From CALOCV01 sp942491955 (GTDB taxonomy: Bacteria; Chlamydiota; Chlamydiia; Chlamydiales; CALOCV01): DNA of 44,917 bases. Positions 40,818 through 44,917 of this stretch are shown here, in pieces (the stretch's first letter is position 1; every line of letters begins with the position of its first letter). A program made the position numbers and the translations under genes. Location: the NCBI GenBank assembly GCA_942491955.1, contig CALOCV010000016.1, positions 1 through 44,917 of the forward strand, in the 5' to 3' direction. Under the pieces are notes generated by a model. The model did no database searches. It had not been told where the DNA came from and was given only the letters and a program-made list of their open reading frames with translations.

Positions 40818-41678
40818 ATGAGCCCCCTTTACGGAAATTTACCTGTTATACAAAATAACGAATCTTTTTCCTTCAATAACAGGACGTACCGTTTTTCTCC
40901 CGAAAAGTGGTATGGAAAAAAAATATTTTTTGTTGTTAAGGGAAATGGAGCTCTAGACGTTAAAGAGCTCAATCTATTCGAAAGATGTTTGAGGTATTTG
41001 CGCATTGCTTATCAAAGCACGCGCTTAGCCCATCTAAAGAAAGACATCGATATCCAAAACCATACATTCCAATCCTCTAAAGGAAACCCTGTTAGTAAAC
41101 AAATCGTGGAAATACTCCGACAAAAAAAAATTTTCTTAGACAATCAAGTCCTAGAAAAAAAGAAAATCGAGGAATATAACAAGCTCCTTAAAGAGACATC
41201 AACTGATGCAAAGTTTCAAGAGACATTCGAAAACCGCCTCCTTCTGGGTTCTTATACAGAACTCATGAATGATGCGAATCTAGAGCGTTATCTCGACATG
41301 AAGCATCCAACACGTGATGCGACTATCGATTTTTTTATCAAAGCCCTGCTTATAACAGCAATTTATCGGTCGGATTGTTCAAAACAAGCGCCCAAAGAAA
41401 ACAACGATTCCTTATCCAAATTGTTAGACAAAATGCGAGATAATCCATCCCTCCCTCCTCTTTTAAAAAAGAAATGCACAAAAGCTCTTCTTGAGTCGAT
41501 TCATCAACAGATTCCTCAGCTCATGCAAGAGCCTCTAAGAAAATTGGTTGAAGTTTTATGTATCGAAAAACTCGGATCCCAAGATAAGTACACTTTAGGA
41601 AAAATTCCCGATGAAACTTTAGAAGAGTGGCTTCGATTCCATCTTACTACTATCGCTATGATTGCTTGTCCTTCTTAG
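40818..41678 (+). CDS. Unrecognised cytosolic protein, 286 residues
   Basis: Starts MSPLYGNLPVIQNNESFSFN. A charged helical middle (RLAHLKKDIDIQNHTFQSSK; KKKIEEYNKLLKETSTDAKF) follows a short beta-rich N-terminus (KKIFFVVKGNGALDVKELNL). No signal, membrane segment or enzyme motif. A strong own promoter precedes it. Environmental chlamydiae have many such proteins; I cannot name a family. It marks the end of the core block before mobile-element debris. Confidence 0.65.
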   Translation: MSPLYGNLPVIQNNESFSFNNRTYRFSPEKWYGKKIFFVVKGNGALDVKELNLFERCLRYLRIAYQSTRLAHLKKDIDIQNHTFQSSKGNPVSKQIVEILRQKKIFLDNQVLEKKKIEEYNKLLKETSTDAKFQETFENRLLLGSYTELMNDANLERYLDMKHPTRDATIDFFIKALLITAIYRSDCSKQAPKENNDSLSKLLDKMRDNPSLPPLLKKKCTKALLESIHQQIPQLMQEPLRKLVEVLCIEKLGSQDKYTLGKIPDETLEEWLRFHLTTIAMIACPS

Positions 41679-41728
41679 AGCCTGTTCAGAATCTTTTTAA
41701 TAAATAAATTTCAATCGATAATAATAAA

Positions 41729-42221
41729 AAACTACCACAGAGCCCACAGAGGACACAGAGAGGGTTTTATATCTTCATTCTGCGAATGCCTTCTACTAGT
41801 CGTTTTACATTAAAATTAATAAGTAATCCTCGAGTGCAGGCTCCATAGAGCCGTAAATATGACAATAGTTGTGCTTCATGTATTGGCGCTATTCCGTTCA
41901 CCGATTTAATTTCTATGATTACTTGATCCTCTACAACCATATCAAGACGATAGCCACAATCCAACATGACATCTTTATAAAAGATGGGTAGAGGTTGTTG
42001 TGCTTCAACTTTCAACTTCCTTAGCCTTAATTCATAAATAAGACAAGCTTCATAGGCTGATTCAAGCAGTCCTTGCCCCAGGGCACGATGTACATCGACA
42101 GCAGCCCCTATGATCGCACCTGTTAAAGGATCAGTTTCCTGTCCTTCAGGAACCTCAGAAACCATTTAAAAAAACAATTAATAAAAACCTCTCTGTGTTC
42201 TCGTGGACTCTGTGGTAGTTT
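41729..42221. repeat. Inverted repeats of about 40 bp enclosing the GxxExxY gene
   Basis: The left arm 41729-41770 (starting AAACTACCACAGAGCCCACA) and the right arm 42181-42221 (complement starting AAACTACCACAGAGTCCACG) match at about 36 of 42 positions with one gap. They sit 0-20 bases outside the single gene between them. The unit of 493 bp looks like a small mobile or propagated cassette. No target duplication is obvious. Confidence 0.75.
41767..42165 (-). CDS. GxxExxY-family protein
   Basis: 132 residues with the family motif G32-L-L-E35-S-A-Y38 (RALGQGLLESAYE). A nuclease-like pattern follows: D75 (GYRLDMVVED), E85-I-K87 (VIIEIKSVN) and Q99 (HEAQLLSYLRLYG), as in PD-(D/E)XK folds. The end LLINFNVKRLVEGIRRMKI is typical. 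The role of the family is not established; the fold suggests nucleic-acid cleavage. It is enclosed by inverted repeats. No good ribosome site is visible before ATG 42165. Confidence 0.88.
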   Translation of the reverse strand: MVSEVPEGQETDPLTGAIIGAAVDVHRALGQGLLESAYEACLIYELRLRKLKVEAQQPLPIFYKDVMLDCGYRLDMVVEDQVIIEIKSVNGIAPIHEAQLLSYLRLYGACTRGLLINFNVKRLVEGIRRMKI

Positions 42222-42262
42222 ATAATCTTTTCACAACCAAAACAGCAAAAGCAACTGGCAAC

Positions 42263-43014
42263 TCATATGTCATCTGGTATTGCTTTCTTCGCAATTTTTC
42301 CATAACCTACGGCACTTCTCTCTAACCAGGCGAAAGAACGTTCCACAACCCATCTTTTAGAATTATTTTAAATGTATAAAGCTCGCTCCGTTTTGGCAAC
42401 CCCTACTTTGCAGTGGAGAAGCTTTTCTACATTATTTGCAAATGGGTCCCCACTGTAACCTCCATCTACAAGAACGTTTTCTACATCCGATAAAACATCT
42501 TCATGCAATGAAAACATTTCCAAGGCCCCGCCTCGATCAGTAATATTTGCAGTCGTGATATGAATCGCATGCGGCAACCTTGTGTATCGACAGCAATATG
42601 ACGCTTGATCCCTGATACTTTCTTCCCTGCATCATAACCTTTTCTGAGCTCGTACTTAGTTTATTTTTACGCTCTGTGCATCACACAAATAATAAAACTA
42701 GTTTTTCTTTCCGTCCATTGCTTTTGTCGGACCTCTCCAACCAATTTTTTTTAAAATTTTTTCAAGAGTGCTAACTGAGCTATCATTTTTCTTTTCGCTC
42801 CAGACGCTAAAATAATAGTTGGCATGTACGCCATTTAGGGAACTCTTTGGCAACATTCGCCATTGACATCCACTTTTTAAAACATACAAAACCCCACGGA
42901 ACACATCATATAAATCAATGCTTCGAGGGCGAGTTTTCTTGTACAGATTCAAGAGTGAGGCTTAATCTTGTCAAATTGTTCGCGATTGATATCGCTTGGG
43001 TAGGAATGAGTCAC
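42263..43014 (-). pseudogene. Decayed IS5-family transposase (DUF4096 type)
   Basis: Pieces in several frames give one transposase. A GTG near 43014 reads THSYPSDINREQFDKIKP, then KKTRPRSIDLYDVFRGVLYV and LKSGCQWRMLPK, the N-terminal DUF4096 part (to 42698). After a gap with stops come KGYDAGKKVSGIKRHIAVDT and HAIHITTANITDRGGALEMF with LVDGGYSGDPF of the DDE core, and last RWVVERSFAWLERSAVGYGK with a stop at 42263. At least four lesions. The terminal repeats could not be defined. Confidence 0.8.
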
Positions 43015-43395
43015 GGCGATCTCCAAAACAAAATGCTGAAAAATAAACCTTATATACTTTTCAAGAGATTTTGAACAAGTTCTTAGAACCTATTCAAAAT
43101 ATTTTTGAGGCGTGATCTCTCTTGAAATTTTTAGATGACGAAGAAAGAACTAGGCTCAGAACTCAACACAAGCGGGAATGTGTGGACGCCACGCGCGATC
43201 GCATAAAGGAAGCAGTACTTCTATACAATGTAACCAATTTTTAGGGGATAAACGGATTATAAAATTTCTTTGCGTCTTAGCGACTTTGCGTTTCAATTTT
43301 TTTAGGCAAAACTTCCCCACAAGACCTTGCTTCAACCAATTTTTGAATTTACTTCGGTATACACGAGAGGATGATACCAATAGTGCAATTAGATA
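43015..43395. other. Non-coding accessory spacer
   Basis: No supported gene. The segment GAACCTATTCAAAATATTTT at 43086 is an imperfect direct repeat of GAGCCTGTTCAGAATCTTTT at 41678, about 1.4 kb away; the two may bracket an insertion that includes the GxxExxY unit and the IS5 remnant. CTTTGCGTCTTAGCGACTTT (about 43269) is a simple internal repeat. A 74-codon minus-strand frame here has no recognisable content. Confidence 0.4.
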
Positions 43396-44766
43396 CTAGG
43401 TTTCTTGTGGCTTAAGACCTTTTTGCTCTCTTTGTACTCCCTGCTGCGCCGTCACTCTCCACAAAGGTAACAGAAGAAAAACCGCTGCCATACAGCTCAC
43501 GGTTAAGGTAAAAAAACCCCCTTCCCATCCAAATCTTTGCGAAATGACGCCTAAGGGATATCCCGCAAAAGATGCACCAAGGTAGCCAAAAGTTCCTGCA
43601 AATCCCGTGGCCGTAGCGACCGCTTTTTTATGCGAAAATTCAGCAGCCGCAACGCCAATCAACATCTGCGGACCGAAAATCATGAATCCAATCGAAAATA
43701 CTGCTAATGAATCGGCCAAAGGATATCCTTCAGGAATCTGCCAAAAGAAAATCACTGCCACTAAGGCACCTATAGCAAAAAGAGTATTCACCGGCCCGCG
43801 ACGGGCTTGAAAGAGCACATCCGAAGCCCACCCTGCCGTAAGGCTCCCAAAAAAACCTCCTACTTCAAAAAGCGAAGTGACTCCACTAGCACCTATTGGG
43901 TTGTACCCTTTTGCTTCTACTAAAAAAAGAGCCGTCCAATCGTTAATTCCCGTTCGAACGACATAGATAAAGAAGTAAGCAACCGCTAATAACCAAATAT
44001 AGGGATTACTCAATACATAGGTAAACAAAAGATCCCTTGTCGAAAGAACCCCCTTGCTTTCTTGCACATCCTGAACATTCCCTCCGTAGTCATTGCGGAA
44101 TTTCTCAATCGAAGGAAGACCTAATGACTCAGGTGTATCGCGCAATCGATTGATTAAAAAAAGCCCCCCCAAGATACAGATGCCGCCCGGTATGCACATT
44201 GCTGCACGCCACCCATAATAGTAAATGCTGGTTCCAACAATCCAAGCGATAAGAAAACCCCCGACATTATGGGAGACATTCCACATCGACCACCACGACC
44301 CTCTCTCATTATGGGAATACCAATGCGTGAGAAACTTGGCACAAGGTGGCCAACCAAATCCTTGAAACCACCCGTTCAATCCCCAAAAAAGAGAGAAGCA
44401 TAAAAGCGACGAAGAGAGTCCAAAACAAATGTTCAATATGCCTGTTAAGACAAGACCCACCCCCATCATATAACGCGGATTGGTCTTATCTCCAACAATT
44501 CCACTGCCAAACTTACTCACCCCATAAGTAAGAGAGAAAATGCTTGCCAGAAGACCTACCTGGCTCTTTGTCATAGCAAAATCTTGGACAAGACCAGGAA
44601 CAACAAAAGCCAAAACTTTTCCTTGTAAGTAGTAGAATGCATATCCAATGAACATCGAATAAAGAATGCGAATGCGCCAATAACCATACTTCTTTTTTAC
44701 TTCATTAACATCGGTAATTTCTGGAATAAAGGGGGCAGGTTGAAGAAATTGTTGTATCCAGGACAT
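43396..44766 (-). CDS. uhpC: UhpC-type hexose-phosphate transporter (OPA family, MFS)
   Basis: Organophosphate:phosphate antiporters bring sugar phosphates into the cell in exchange for phosphate. 456 residues with 12 predicted membrane segments. The N-terminal cytoplasmic region has KKKYGYWRIRILYSMFIGYA; the TM2-3 loop has the MFS-type GSGIVGDKTNPRYMM. NGWFQGFGWPPCAKFLTHWY with ERGSWWSMWNVSHNVGG matches the GlpT/UhpT/UhpC signature. Known chlamydiae use UhpC to import glucose-6-phosphate from the host. GGAAGGATTTAACG precedes the ATG at 44766. The gene is intact. Confidence 0.9.
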   Translation of the reverse strand: MSWIQQFLQPAPFIPEITDVNEVKKKYGYWRIRILYSMFIGYAFYYLQGKVLAFVVPGLVQDFAMTKSQVGLLASIFSLTYGVSKFGSGIVGDKTNPRYMMGVGLVLTGILNICFGLSSSLLCFSLFWGLNGWFQGFGWPPCAKFLTHWYSHNERGSWWSMWNVSHNVGGFLIAWIVGTSIYYYGWRAAMCIPGGICILGGLFLINRLRDTPESLGLPSIEKFRNDYGGNVQDVQESKGVLSTRDLLFTYVLSNPYIWLLAVAYFFIYVVRTGINDWTALFLVEAKGYNPIGASGVTSLFEVGGFFGSLTAGWASDVLFQARRGPVNTLFAIGALVAVIFFWQIPEGYPLADSLAVFSIGFMIFGPQMLIGVAAAEFSHKKAVATATGFAGTFGYLGASFAGYPLGVISQRFGWEGGFFTLTVSCMAAVFLLLPLWRVTAQQGVQREQKGLKPQET

Positions 44767-44798
44767 CGTTAAATCCTTCCTTTATATCAATGGCACGT

Positions 44799-44843
44799 GA
44801 AGCTTTTGTACAACGATCCGACGGATCGTTGTACAAAAGCTTC
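44799..44843. repeat. 45-bp near-perfect palindrome upstream of uhpC
   Basis: Two perfect 22-base arms (44799-44820 and 44822-44843) around one central A: GAAGCTTTTGTACAACGATC plus CG, then the complement. It is 33 bases before the uhpC start codon. No T-run follows on either side, so it is not a simple terminator. Confidence 0.85.
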
Positions 44844-44861
44844 TTATCATTGAAAAACGGC

Positions 44862-44891
44862 TTTTATCCCACATGACTCGATTTTTGTCCA
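44862..44891 (-). promoter_or_regulatory. Candidate uhpC promoter
   Basis: Minus-strand TGGACA (44886-44891), 18-base spacer, GATAAA (44862-44867). Transcription would begin near 44855, putting the 45-bp palindrome in the leader. The -10 is only fair. Confidence 0.35.
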
Positions 44892-44917
44892 GATCTATAC
44901 TAGACTTCTTTCGAAGC

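Noticed and set aside
43156..43380. 74-codon minus-strand frame before uhpC
   Set aside because: Basic low-complexity content, no ribosome site, no likeness to known proteins, located in mobile-element debris.

Overview
The window reads as a chromosomal segment of a chlamydia-related bacterium (order Chlamydiales; the environmental Simkania/Waddlia/Parachlamydia type rather than Chlamydia itself). The main evidence is the right two thirds. It holds an S10-spc-alpha ribosomal cluster running rplC to rplQ with no rpsJ, rpsN, rpmD or adk, as I recall for chlamydiae. A second-type DnaA whose DNA-binding signature is altered and a UhpC-type sugar-phosphate transporter point the same way. The species call is inference from gene content and protein resemblance; no search was run.

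Bases 1-14425 are accessory DNA. They hold a broken Fic/winged-helix gene with a phased array of short sites over its promoter, a roughly 700-bp foldback element with nested palindromes, a broken nucleoside-deoxyribosyltransferase-like gene and a GNAT acetyltransferase. Two inverted copies of one IS3-family element follow; one is split by an IS1634-type element with a clean 6-bp target duplication. Between the two copies lie an intact class D beta-lactamase and the 3' half of a tRNA gene. Further right are a chlamydia-type unknown protein, a phage terminase-like remnant, a complete IS21-family element, a truncated third IS3-family element and an unknown protein with a PD-(D/E)XK-like pattern. 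The region stops exactly at the 3' end of a tRNA(CAT) gene (14426-14499). The tRNA half at 7024-7065 is a direct repeat of that gene's 3' half, so 7.0-14.4 kb may be an island integrated at the tRNA.

Bases 14426-31430 form one long minus-strand block: rplC-rplD-rplW-rplB-rpsS-rplV-rpsC-rplP-rpmC-rpsQ-rplN-rplX-rplE-rpsH-rplF-rplR-rpsE-rplO-secY-rpsM-rpsK-rpoA-rplQ, a small coiled-coil protein, the NAD-salvage pair pncB-pncA, a secreted S10-type serine carboxypeptidase, a GNAT and the tRNA. Two genes in this block carry one in-frame TAA each (rpmC and the carboxypeptidase).

Bases 31431-41678 carry chlamydia-type genes: a 664-residue unknown, dnaA with DnaA-box-like sites upstream, a MITE-like element, comF, a membrane-anchored kinase-like protein, a very large AsmA/TamB-like protein and an unknown. 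Bases 41690-43395 are again accessory: a GxxExxY protein enclosed by about 40-bp inverted repeats, then a decayed IS5-family transposase. The window ends with uhpC, preceded by a 45-bp near-perfect palindrome.

The core block is translation, secretion and transcription machinery with NAD and sugar-phosphate uptake or salvage, which suits an intracellular energy and metabolite scavenger. Several single-base lesions (Fic, deoxyribosyltransferase, carboxypeptidase, rpmC, IS copies) suggest either ongoing gene decay or residual sequence error; raw reads would decide.
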